Of a DNA stretch of 16,660 bases, positions 1-5,510 are shown one piece after another. Each line of letters opens with the position of its first letter. Positions within the stretch are counted from its first letter, which is position 1. Origin of the DNA: Elusimicrobia bacterium RIFCSPLOWO2_01_FULL_59_12 (lineage in GTDB: Bacteria; Elusimicrobiota; Elusimicrobia; 2-01-FULL-59-12); NCBI GenBank assembly GCA_001800075.1, contig MGUR01000058.1:3549-20208 (forward strand), given 5' to 3'. Both the position numbers and the translations under genes were made by a program. The notes under the pieces are model-generated. The model did no database searches, was not told where the DNA came from, and saw nothing but the letters and a program-made list of their open reading frames with translations.

Positions 1-603
1 ACCGCGGGATCGCTCCCGAAAACCTGTTTTCAAATTGTGGGACGCGTCCCGGAAGAAAGAACGCGGGAGCTGGAAGCGCAGCTCAAAGACGTGAACCGGT
101 CGATTCGCCCCAGCTTTGCCGAAATGCACGACTTTGTACCCGACCTGGCCCCCCTGCTGGCGGGGTGTACGGGGGTGATCGCCGGCGGCCGTTCCGCGCT
201 GGAAAGCCTGGCCGCGAGCAAGCCTGTGATCGCGCTGGGTGAACGCGGCGTCGTCGGCCTGTGCAATGAAGACACCTGGTCAGACGCGATGCGCACGAAT
301 TTCGGGGATCACTTTGAAACCCGGGCCGATGAATTTTACCCCGCGAAACTAGAGATCAGTCTGCGCCAGCTTCTAGACAACGGCGCCGCACCCGCACCCG
401 CACCTGCGGGTACGACCCCTGTTCCGAAAAAACCAGGTCCGGGGGCCGGTCCGGAGCTGGGCGCCTGGGGCCGCGCGCAAGTCGAACGGACCTACAACAT
501 CGAGACGATCGCCAAAGAGGTAGAAGCGGTTTATAAAGATGTCACCCTCGCGAAAGCGGGGGTCCAGGCGCTGGATTCCCGCTTTCGCGGGAATGACGGT
601 TAG
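1..603 (+). CDS. GT-B type glycosyltransferase, C-terminal part (5' end outside window)
   Basis: The reading frame is open from base 1, so the gene starts upstream; the GTG at 37 is only an internal codon. The visible part looks like the C-terminal nucleotide-sugar-binding half of a GT-B (MurG/SpsG-like) glycosyltransferase: a stretch GVIAGGRSALESLAASKPVI followed by ALGERGVVGL and a TNFGDHF motif, which I recall from glycosyltransferases of envelope polysaccharide loci. A low-complexity Ala/Pro segment (about bases 385-460) interrupts the domain. The last 18 codons (541-600) lie inside a palindromic repeat that also supplies the reading frame up to the TAG stop, so the natural C-terminus has probably been replaced. 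The deacetylase starts 2 bases after the stop, suggesting co-transcription and a shared role in cell-surface polysaccharide. Donor and acceptor cannot be told. Confidence 0.7.
   Translation, partial: TAGSLPKTCFQIVGRVPEERTRELEAQLKDVNRSIRPSFAEMHDFVPDLAPLLAGCTGVIAGGRSALESLAASKPVIALGERGVVGLCNEDTWSDAMRTNFGDHFETRADEFYPAKLEISLRQLLDNGAAPAPAPAGTTPVPKKPGPGAGPELGAWGRAQVERTYNIETIAKEVEAVYKDVTLAKAGVQALDSRFRGNDG
541..597 (+). repeat. IPAQAGIQ-type bipartite palindromic repeat, copy 1
   Basis: It starts GTCACC and ends GGAATGAC, with two hairpins: CGCGAAAGCG-type in the left half and TTCCCGC...GCGGGAA in the right half, separated by GGTCCAG and CTGGATTCC, which are themselves inverted. The same architecture recurs at 15247-15319 and 16295-16368 in the same orientation. 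This copy lies inside the 3' end of the glycosyltransferase gene and is translated in frame. Confidence 0.85.
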
Positions 604-605
604 TT

Positions 606-1355
606 ATGTATCTTCCCATCCTGACTTATCATCGGTTGCTGGCGGCCGATCCGGACCACGCGGCAGACCCGAAGCGGATCGCCGTGAGCCAGGCTCAATT
701 TCGATCGCATCTCGGCTGGCTGGCGCGGCTGGGCTACCACAGCGTTTCCCTGGCCGATTACCCTCAACAGATCCGGACCCGGCAGCGCCCCGCCCCAAAG
801 ACCTTTGCCCTTACCTTTGATGACGGGTACGAAGAGGTGTTGACCCTGGCCCTGCCCGTTCTCAAGGAATTTGGTTACACGGCGACTGTCTTTGCCGTGC
901 CCGGCCAGATGGGGGGTTCCAATGCGTGGGATGACGCGAAAGCCCGGCTGTTAAGCGCGGACCAGTATCGCCGTCTTGATAAGGCGGGTGTTACGATCGG
1001 AGGGCATACGTCCAGTCATGTCCATCTCCCCCAGGTGGAGGCCTCAACGGCGCGGCGCGAAATCGCCGACTCGAAGAAACGCCTGGAGGAGGTCCTCGGC
1101 CATCCCGTTTCGATTTTTGCATATCCCTATGGCGAAAGCACTCCCGATGTGGAGGCCCTGGTGCGCGAGGCGGGTTTCGAGGCTGCGTTTGCCACCGACC
1201 GCGCGCCGCGCGATCATTCTGAGAATCTGTTTCGAATCCGGCGGGCCGTCGTGTTTCCCGGCAACACGGCCTGGAACATCCTCTGGAAAGCGCAAGGATG
1301 GTACCCGGCGTATCAGGACTTCAAGCGACGACGCGGAGAAGGGGGGACGCGGTGA
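606..1355 (+). CDS. CE4 family polysaccharide deacetylase (NodB domain)
   Basis: The 249-residue protein has a carbohydrate esterase family 4 fold: TFDDG at residues 70-74 (D73 would be the metal-binding Asp), HTSSH at 134-138 (H134 and H138 the metal ligands) and FAYPYG at 171-176. Enzymes of this family remove N- or O-acetyl groups from polysaccharides such as chitin, peptidoglycan or exopolysaccharide. The N-terminus begins MYLPILTYHR, the usual PxLxYHR start of this domain, so the ATG at 606 fits. No signal peptide is visible, which suggests a cytoplasmic site or an alternative export route. The gene begins 2 bases after the glycosyltransferase stop, and its TGA overlaps the GTG of the next gene (GTGA). 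The substrate is unknown. Confidence 0.88.
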   Translation: MYLPILTYHRLLAADPDHAADPKRIAVSQAQFRSHLGWLARLGYHSVSLADYPQQIRTRQRPAPKTFALTFDDGYEEVLTLALPVLKEFGYTATVFAVPGQMGGSNAWDDAKARLLSADQYRRLDKAGVTIGGHTSSHVHLPQVEASTARREIADSKKRLEEVLGHPVSIFAYPYGESTPDVEALVREAGFEAAFATDRAPRDHSENLFRIRRAVVFPGNTAWNILWKAQGWYPAYQDFKRRRGEGGTR

Positions 1356-1750
1356 CACCGGGACACCAAAAAGGTGTGATCCCCGCGTCTCCGCGTCTCC
1401 GTGTCTTCTTATCTTTATGGCTGCCGGTGGTCGTTTGGTGCGGTGCGATCTTCTACTTATCGCATATCCCCAACCTGCGCATCACCCAGGAGTGGTGGGA
1501 TATTATCGCGCGCAAAATTGCCCACATGGTGGAATTCGGCATTCTGGCGCGGCTGCTTGTCCGGGCCTTGAGCGGCTCTACGCCCTGGCCGCGCAAGAAA
1601 ATTATCCTCGCTTCCCTCGCGATGGCGGTCCTTTATGCCTGCAGCGATGAATACCATCAGGGGTTCGTGGTGGGACGAACCGCCTCTCCCATGGATGTCC
1701 TGATCGATGCATCAGGAGCCTGGCTGGCGCTACGATTCTTTCGGGTATAA
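1352..1750 (+). CDS. VanZ-like family small membrane protein
   Basis: About 132 residues. Starting at GTG 1352 gives a GTGA overlap with the deacetylase stop and a purine-rich GGAGAAGGGGGG just upstream. The frame is open further back to 1298, but that extension would lie inside the deacetylase gene. The hydrophobic segment SLWLPVVVWCGAIFYLSHIP, the motif RKIAHMVEFG and the C-terminal SDEYHQGFVVGRTASPMD with a final hydrophobic helix match the VanZ-like family (named for a teicoplanin-resistance protein; the molecular role of most members is unknown). The first 17 codons are made of a GC-rich repeat containing the hairpin ACACC-AAAAA-GGTGT, so the true N-terminus may be shorter. The stop codon overlaps a TATAAT placed just before rmuC. 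Confidence 0.8.
   Translation: MTPGHQKGVIPASPRLRVFLSLWLPVVVWCGAIFYLSHIPNLRITQEWWDIIARKIAHMVEFGILARLLVRALSGSTPWPRKKIILASLAMAVLYACSDEYHQGFVVGRTASPMDVLIDASGAWLALRFFRV
1357..1408. repeat. GC-rich imperfect inverted repeat at VanZ N-terminus
   Basis: The stretch carries ACACC, AAAAA, GGTGT and then tandem CGCGTCTC/CGCGTCTCC/GTGTC units. Their complement resembles the ACGCGGAG/GACGCGGTGAC sequence just upstream (about 1330-1353). The whole forms a low-complexity palindromic patch across the gene junction. Confidence 0.45.
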
Positions 1751-1751
1751 T
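1746..1751 (+). promoter_or_regulatory. Perfect -10 hexamer (TATAAT) just upstream of rmuC
   Basis: TATAAT overlaps the VanZ stop codon and ends 6 bases before the rmuC ATG, so transcription would start at about the A of ATG. No good -35 hexamer is visible at 16-18 bases, so this is a candidate only. The palindrome TGACGTCA (1751-1758) lies between it and the start codon. Confidence 0.35.
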
Positions 1752-1757
1752 GACGTC

Positions 1758-2831
1758 ATGCTTCTTGCTCTGTCGATCGCATGCGGGTTGCTTTTGGCCG
1801 CCGTTATCTGGCTGGTCGCCAGGCGGGCGTCCCCGGGCGACTCCCCTGTCATAACCCTCCTCCAGCAGCAGATCGAAGCCCTCCGCCAGCAGGTATCGCA
1901 AAGCCTGTCGCAGAATGCCACGCTCCTGCAGCAACAGCTCGATTCGGTTTCCAAAAATCTTCGGAGCTCATCCGGGGAAATCAACCAGCGCTTGGACAAC
2001 GCAGCGAAGCTTTACGCGGGCCTGCAGGGGCAGTTGGGCAAACTCTCCGAAGCCAACGCGCAGATCCAGAGCATGGTGAAGGACGTCTCGGCGCTTCAGG
2101 ACATCCTCCGTCCGCCGAAACTGCGCGGGGGGATGGGGGAAGTGCTTCTGGAGAATCTCCTGCGCGAGATCCTGCCCGCTGAACATTTTTCCATGCAGTA
2201 CCGCTTCCGCAGCGGGGCGATCGTGGATGCCGTGATCCGGCTGAAGGACGGCTTGGTGCCGGTGGACGCCAAGTTCCCGCTGGAGAATTTCCGGCGCATG
2301 CTGAGCGCGGTCTCGGATGAAGAACGCCAGGCCCCGCGCAAAGAATTCGCCCGCGACGTTAAAAAGCATATTGATGACATCCACGAGAAATACATTCAAA
2401 CCGAGGAGGGGACGTTTCCCTTCGCGCTGATGTATATCCCGGCGGAAAACGTGTATTACGAAACGATCATCAAAGCCGAGGACGAAGGCGAGAAGGCGCT
2501 GTATGCTTACGCGACGTCCAGGCAAGTCATGCCCGTATCGCCCAATTCCTTCTACGCCTACCTGGTCACTCTCTCCCAGGGTTTCCGGGGCATGCGCATT
2601 GAAGAAAAAGCCCGGGAGATCGTCGACCAGCTGAACCGGCTTCGGATGGAACTGGACAGGTTCGGGGAAGACTTCCGCAAGGTAGGGATGCACCTGACCA
2701 ACGCCCAGACCCGCTACGTGGAAGCGGAGAAACGTCTCGCCCGTTTTGAAGAAAAGCTGATCGCCGCCAGCGACCAGCCGGCTTCCCCGGCCGCACTGCC
2801 CGAGCCTCTGAAAGAAGCAGACCGCACCTGA
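1758..2831 (+). CDS. rmuC: DNA recombination protein RmuC family
   Basis: 357 residues. ATG 1758 was chosen because it gives the typical RmuC N-terminus, a single membrane-spanning or anchor helix (MLLALSIACGLLLAAVIWLV); the frame extends back to 1707 but only inside the VanZ gene. A long Gln/Leu-rich coiled coil follows (about residues 30-110), then the RmuC domain with GGMGEVLLENLLREILP, VDAVIRLKDGLVPVDAKFPL and FPFALMYIPAENVYYE. A Pro/Ala-rich tail ends the protein. RmuC proteins carry a nuclease-like fold and limit inversions at short inverted repeats, which is notable in a window this rich in palindromes. No Shine-Dalgarno sequence is seen; translation may be leaderless or coupled to the VanZ gene. 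Confidence 0.92.
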   Translation: MLLALSIACGLLLAAVIWLVARRASPGDSPVITLLQQQIEALRQQVSQSLSQNATLLQQQLDSVSKNLRSSSGEINQRLDNAAKLYAGLQGQLGKLSEANAQIQSMVKDVSALQDILRPPKLRGGMGEVLLENLLREILPAEHFSMQYRFRSGAIVDAVIRLKDGLVPVDAKFPLENFRRMLSAVSDEERQAPRKEFARDVKKHIDDIHEKYIQTEEGTFPFALMYIPAENVYYETIIKAEDEGEKALYAYATSRQVMPVSPNSFYAYLVTLSQGFRGMRIEEKAREIVDQLNRLRMELDRFGEDFRKVGMHLTNAQTRYVEAEKRLARFEEKLIAASDQPASPAALPEPLKEADRT

Positions 2832-2863
2832 TCTTTTAAATTCGACGGTCACCCTGCCCTCAC

Positions 2864-2903
2864 CATCAGCACGATCGGCTGAGTGCCGATCGTTTTGCTG
2901 ATG
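2864..2903 (+). repeat. Long stem-loop downstream of rmuC
   Basis: CATCAGCA pairs with TGCTGATG (8 bp) and, directly inside, CGATCGGC pairs with GCCGATCG (8 bp), with a TTT bulge on one side and a 5-base loop. The inner stem followed by TTTT resembles a weak intrinsic terminator for rmuC, but the outer stem extends past the T-run, so it may be a palindromic repeat instead. Confidence 0.6.
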
Positions 2904-2936
2904 GCCATCGCCGCTATTGAAATAAGGACGCGATGG

Positions 2937-2971
2937 TCGTCTAGCGGTTTAGGACGCCGCCCTCTCAAGGC
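2937..2971 (+). pseudogene. Truncated tRNA-Glu copy (D arm and anticodon arm only)
   Basis: The 35 bases from TCGTCTAGCGG to CTCTCAAGGC are identical to positions 3010-3044 of the intact tRNA-Glu downstream. After that the copy has A instead of G, breaking the anticodon stem, and no T arm or acceptor 3' strand follows. It cannot fold as a tRNA. Confidence 0.8.
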
Positions 2972-3002
2972 AGAGAGGATTGGGAATAGATCGGCTGTTT
3001 GT

Positions 3003-3076
3003 GCCCTCATCGTCTAGCGGTTTAGGACGCCGCCCTCTCAAGGCGGAGATCACGGGTTCAAATCCCGTTGGGGGCG
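3003..3076 (+). tRNA. tRNA-Glu, anticodon CTC
   Basis: The cloverleaf is complete. The acceptor stem GCCCTCA pairs with TGGGGGC (one G-T wobble). The D arm runs from GTC to GAC and contains TAGCGG. The anticodon stem is CCGCC/GGCGG with loop CTCTCAA, giving anticodon CTC at 3037-3039. The T arm is ACGGG-TTCAAAT-CCCGT and the discriminator base is G3076. CCA is not encoded. It is the only intact tRNA in the window. Confidence 0.95.
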
Positions 3077-3096
3077 CTGACAGCCGGGTTCCTTTT

Positions 3097-3168
3097 GATC
3101 GGGTTCCGCGCCCCTACGACGTTGGCGCGCCCGCCAAAGACGCTGCGGCGGGGAGTCCCGTTGGGGGC
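3097..3168 (+). repeat. tRNA-Glu 3'-end cassette with two-hairpin T-loop insert, copy A
   Basis: It begins GATC-GGGTTC like the T-arm side of the tRNA and ends TCCCGTTGGGGGC like its T stem and acceptor strand. Where the tRNA has AAAT in the T loop, there is instead a roughly 50-base insert with two perfect hairpins: GCGCC/GGCGC (11-base loop) and CCCGCC/GGCGGG (11-base loop). It aligns base for base with copy B at 4240-4310, with 60 of 71 positions identical by hand count. Confidence 0.8.
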
Positions 3169-3260
3169 ATCAATAGTCGGGTGTCTTTTTCAGGTTTCGA
3201 CTCTATATTTTGATTTGATTCGGCTTCCTGCTCAGTGCGGGTTGTTGTTCCTGCAATCGG

Positions 3261-3288
3261 TTCGGGAACATCAAGAATCCTTCCCGAA
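3261..3288. repeat. Stem-loop TTCGGGAA/TTCCCGAA
   Basis: An 8-bp perfect inverted repeat with a 12-base loop in the stretch downstream of higA and the tRNA cassette. A TTTTT follows on the + strand about 13 bases later, so it is not a standard terminator. Confidence 0.5.
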
Positions 3289-3378
3289 GTTGGGGGGGAT
3301 TTTTCGTTTATGGGTGCTTGATCGGAAGAGTTCGCGGAAACTTCTTGGACAGGACGCCCTGCTTATGCGGCCGGCGGG

Positions 3379-3654
3379 TTACGCAGCCTTCTGAATCTCC
3401 CGCGCTTCGTACTCTGGGAACATGATGATGGCCGGATGGACGCCGAAGGCTTTGGCGAGCTGCTCCGCCCGACGCTTACCGATGTCCACGCGGTCGTTTT
3501 CCAGAAGGCTGATGTTGTTGGCATTGATGCCGGAGCGGTGCGCCAGCACCTCCTGGGTCCAGCCCTTCTTCTGGCGAAGAATCTGAATCACTTCGCCGGT
3601 TGTGACGCGGGCATGAGGCCGCGCCGGAACGAAATCATGGGGATTAATTTTCAT
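3379..3654 (-). CDS. higA: XRE-family helix-turn-helix antitoxin (HigA-like)
   Basis: 91 residues from ATG 3654, which has an AGGAG Shine-Dalgarno at 3662-3666 with 7-base spacing. An in-frame ATG at 3675 lies upstream of that site and is less likely. The centre is a typical XRE/Cro-C1 HTH: GEVIQILRQKKGWTQEVLAHR, SGINANNISLLENDR and KRRAEQLAKAFGVHP. Such proteins bind and neutralise the partner toxin and repress their own promoter. The gene lies downstream of the toxin on the same strand, which is the higBA order (toxin first). The N-terminal 20 residues (Pro/His-rich) may be the toxin-binding part; this is inference. The 59-base gap between the two genes can form competing hairpins. Confidence 0.85.
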   Translation of the reverse strand: MKINPHDFVPARPHARVTTGEVIQILRQKKGWTQEVLAHRSGINANNISLLENDRVDIGKRRAEQLAKAFGVHPAIIMFPEYEAREIQKAA

Positions 3655-3667
3655 TATAAAGCTCCTC

Positions 3668-3713
3668 TCCGCCATTGAATCTTCGGCGGACCCGCCTAAG
3701 ACCTAGTGGCGGG
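3668..3713 (-). promoter_or_regulatory. Alternative hairpins in the higB-higA gap
   Basis: Read on the minus strand, four arms follow in order: CCCGCC (3708-3713), GGCGGG (3691-3696), TCCGCC (3685-3690) and GGCGGA (3668-3673). Arms 1 and 2 pair with an 11-base loop; arms 3 and 4 pair with an 11-base loop; arms 2 and 3 could also pair, with a small loop. Arm 4 abuts the higA Shine-Dalgarno. This looks like an attenuator-style switch, but the arm 1-2 hairpin also resembles the second hairpin of the tRNA-linked repeat cassettes. Confidence 0.45.
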
Positions 3714-3986
3714 CTAGTAGTGATGTGGCGTAATTTCCAAGACGTAGACCGTCACAATGTTGCGGTCCAGCACATAAATGACCCGGTATTGCCGGCTTAG
3801 ACGGGAAGACCGCTGGCCCTTTCGCTCACCCTTCAACTGCTCGTCATGGTAGCCGTGGAACTGTCGCAGGGCCTCCGGCCCGTGCCGGAAAACCAGATCC
3901 TTCCAGGTCTCATACTCCTTGACGATCCACGGCGGAAGGCGGCGGACGATTTTGGCTACGTCGCGATGCTCGCGAATCTGCCACAT
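3714..3986 (-). CDS. higB: RelE/HigB-like toxin (probable mRNA interferase)
   Basis: 90 residues. The pattern fits the RelE/ParE superfamily: an N-terminal helical part (HRDVAKIVRRLPPWIVKEYETWKDLVF), a central basic segment LKGERKGQRSSRLSRQYRVIYVLD and a C-terminal strand ending VYVLEITPHHY. In this family the basic and terminal aromatic/His residues contact mRNA, which is cut on the ribosome. ATG 3986 is the only sensible start. There is no Shine-Dalgarno, and the promoter's predicted start lies about 5 bases upstream, so the mRNA leader is very short. The antitoxin gene follows at 3654. The pair sits between two tRNA-derived repeats, which suggests horizontal acquisition. Confidence 0.82.
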   Translation of the reverse strand: MWQIREHRDVAKIVRRLPPWIVKEYETWKDLVFRHGPEALRQFHGYHDEQLKGERKGQRSSRLSRQYRVIYVLDRNIVTVYVLEITPHHY

Positions 3987-3997
3987 GGGGTTGCTTG

Positions 3998-4025
3998 ATT
4001 GTACCTATTAAGTTTGATAGGTCAA
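3998..4025 (-). promoter_or_regulatory. higBA promoter with embedded operator palindrome
   Basis: On the minus strand, TTGACC (4020-4025), a 16-base spacer and TACAAT (3998-4003) form a good sigma-70-type promoter. The spacer is bracketed by ACCTAT...ATAGGT (4003-4022), a 6-bp inverted repeat with an 8-base centre, 16 of 20 positions being symmetric. It overlaps both promoter elements, where an XRE antitoxin would be expected to repress its own operon. Confidence 0.72.
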
Positions 4026-4391
4026 GGGCTTCTTGGCATGATGTCGGGGCTCGGTGGAATCCAGACTTTTACCTGCCAGCATATCGCCCACCAAAATGCC
4101 CCCGAACCTTGACTTTTATCAACCCCCATCACACCCGTTCGTTGCAAAAACCCCAAAATTGGCTTCGTCGTCGAATGGGTCAGTTTTAAGCGGTTGCAAA
4201 AAGAACGGGTTTTCGGTGGCCCTCTCAAGGCAGAGATCACGGGTTCCGCGCCATTACGAACTTGGCGCGCCCGCCAAAGCAGTAGTGGCGGGGAAGCCCG
4301 TTGGGGGCATTCCGGTCCGGTATCCTCCCTCATAAATTCCCCTTGTTTTTATAACCACTTCTTGTTAGGAAGCGTCCGTGAGGGAGCTTCC
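4026..4391. other. Intergenic region between higBA promoter and pilT
   Basis: No protein gene is supported. It has two GTTGCAAAAA direct repeats (about 4143 and 4193), an ACCCGTTC/GAACGGGT inverted pair about 70 bases apart, the degenerate tRNA-Glu with repeat cassette B (4219-4308), and an AT-richer stretch before the pilT ribosome site. I see no convincing pilT promoter. Confidence 0.6.
4219..4308 (+). pseudogene. Degenerate tRNA-Glu copy carrying T-loop insert, copy B
   Basis: GCCCTCTCAAGGC (anticodon loop on a shortened stem), then AGAGATCACGGGTTC, matches the intact tRNA-Glu. The T loop is then opened by an insert with hairpins GCGCC/GGCGC and CCCGCC/GGCGGG (each with an 11-base loop) before CCCGTTGGGGGC restores the tRNA 3' end. 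CGGGTTCC and GGAAGCCCG can also pair around the insert, giving a three-way junction. The D arm and 5' acceptor strand are missing. Confidence 0.75.
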
Positions 4392-5474
4392 ATGGAACTC
4401 ATAACCATATTAAAAGAGGCCATCCGTCAGGGCGCCTCCGATGTGCACATTGCGGCCGACAGCCAGACGATGATTCGCGTGAACGGGGAGCTCCAACCCC
4501 TGACGCAAATCCCTCCGCTGGACGGCGCGACCGTCGCCGCGATGATGGGCCGGATATTAACCGATGCCCAGCGCGCGCGCTTTGAGAAGGAACTCAATGT
4601 GGACTGCACCTTCGGGTTGGACACCATGCGCTTCCGGATGAGCGTCACCGTCCAGAGGCATGGCATGGAAGCGGTCATCCGGATGTTCAACAATCAGATC
4701 CCCCTGCCCGAGGAGCTGTATCTGCCGCCGGCTGTCGTGGGTCTCACGGAGTTGAAACGCGGTTTGGTGCTGGTGACCGGGCCCGCGGGTTCCGGAAAAT
4801 CGACGACGATCGCGTCTCTCCTGGAACGCATCAATCAAACGCGCCGCTGCAAGATCATTACCGTGGAAGATCCCATTGAATTCCTCCATGCCAGCAAGAA
4901 CAGCTTCATCAGCCAGCGGGAGATCGGGCAGCACGCCCCCAACTTCGACATAGCCATGCGAAACATCCTGCGGCAGGACCCGGACGTGGTCCTGGTTGGC
5001 GAAATGCGTGATTACGAGACCATCGCGGCCGCCATTCAGATAGCGGACACGGGACACTTCGTCCTGGCCACGCTGCACTCGCTTGACGCCCCGCAGGCGG
5101 TCGAGCGCATCGTGGACGTTTTCCCGGGCCACCAGCAACAGCAGATCCGCGTCCAGCTGGCCATCATTCTGCGGGCGGTGATTGCCCAGCTGCTGCTGCC
5201 GCGGATGGACGGCAACGGCCGCGTCGCGGCTTTTGAAGTGATGATCAACACCCAGGCGGTGGCCACGATGATCCGTCAAGGCCGGACGCATGAGATCTAC
5301 TCCGCCATCGAGATGGGGTCCTCAGACGGCATGAAAAGCATGAGCCGGTCGTTGACGGAACTCGCGACAAAAGGGCTGATTGACAAGCGCTTTTTACCTA
5401 CCGGTCAGGGAACGGCCGGCGTGACGTGGCCGGGATCCGCCGGTCCGCGATCCGCCGGCTCCAGCGACGCCTGA
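4392..5474 (+). CDS. pilT: Type IV pilus retraction ATPase PilT
   Basis: 360 residues from ATG 4392, preceded by GAGGGAGC at good spacing. The frame runs open back to 4194, but that part crosses the degenerate tRNA and is not expected in the family. The N-terminal domain has the ASDVHI motif (15-20). The ATPase core shows Walker A GPAGSGKS (130-137), the Asp box VEDPIE (158-163), Walker B DPDVVLVGEMRD (196-207) and the His box ADTGHFVLATLHS (218-230). PilT hexamers hydrolyse ATP in the cytoplasm to depolymerise the pilus for twitching motility and DNA uptake. After IRQGRTHEIYSAIEMG the protein ends in a Gly/Ser/Ala tail coded by short direct GATCCGCCGG repeats (about 5433-5460). No other pilus gene is in the window. 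Confidence 0.93.
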   Translation: MELITILKEAIRQGASDVHIAADSQTMIRVNGELQPLTQIPPLDGATVAAMMGRILTDAQRARFEKELNVDCTFGLDTMRFRMSVTVQRHGMEAVIRMFNNQIPLPEELYLPPAVVGLTELKRGLVLVTGPAGSGKSTTIASLLERINQTRRCKIITVEDPIEFLHASKNSFISQREIGQHAPNFDIAMRNILRQDPDVVLVGEMRDYETIAAAIQIADTGHFVLATLHSLDAPQAVERIVDVFPGHQQQQIRVQLAIILRAVIAQLLLPRMDGNGRVAAFEVMINTQAVATMIRQGRTHEIYSAIEMGSSDGMKSMSRSLTELATKGLIDKRFLPTGQGTAGVTWPGSAGPRSAGSSDA

Positions 5475-5492
5475 TCCCGCCTCCTCATTTCC

Positions 5493-5498
5493 TATAAT
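5493..5498 (+). promoter_or_regulatory. -10 hexamer TATAAT upstream of membrane protein gene
   Basis: TATAAT ends 12 bases before ATG 5511. A weak -35 (CTGATC, 5471-5476) lies 16 bases upstream, across the pilT stop. The predicted leader would be about 5 bases, with no Shine-Dalgarno. Confidence 0.4.
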
Positions 5499-5510
5499 CC
5501 TCGCAGACTG

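Larger units (their letters stand above)
2832..3002. other. Intergenic region: stem-loops and truncated tRNA-Glu copy
   Basis: No protein gene is supported here. It contains a 16-bp interrupted hairpin (2864-2903), a CCATCGC/GCGATGG inverted pair (2905-2911 and 2930-2936), and a partial tRNA-Glu copy starting at 2937. Confidence 0.7.
3077..3378. other. Intergenic region after tRNA-Glu with repeat cassette A
   Basis: No protein gene is supported. It holds the tRNA-derived cassette A (3097-3168), then about 200 bases of plainer sequence with one stem-loop, TTCGGGAA/TTCCCGAA (3261-3268 and 3281-3288, 12-base loop), before the end of higA on the other strand. Confidence 0.65.

Noticed and set aside
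1968..2852. Long minus-strand ORF opposite rmuC (294 codons)
   Set aside because: Antisense shadow of a well-recognised gene in GC-rich DNA; the product has no recognisable domain.
3068..3394. + strand ORF of 108 codons after the tRNA
   Set aside because: It runs through tRNA 3' sequence, repeat cassette A and antisense to the end of higA; no domain and no ribosome site.
3003..4310. Classic integrative island with attL at the tRNA and attR at copy B
   Set aside because: No integrase is present, and the candidate att copies are interrupted in the T loop rather than being plain 3'-end duplications. The flanking pattern is reported as a repeat finding instead.
3097..4310. Integron attC sites (hairpin repeats near GTTGGGG)
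   Set aside because: No matching RYYYAAC/GTTRRRY pair and no integron integrase; the flanks are clearly tRNA-Glu sequence.
4194..4391. Upstream extension of pilT frame (66 extra codons)
   Set aside because: It crosses the degenerate tRNA-Glu and repeat cassette; PilT proteins start at the MELITILKEA-type sequence and a ribosome site precedes ATG 4392.
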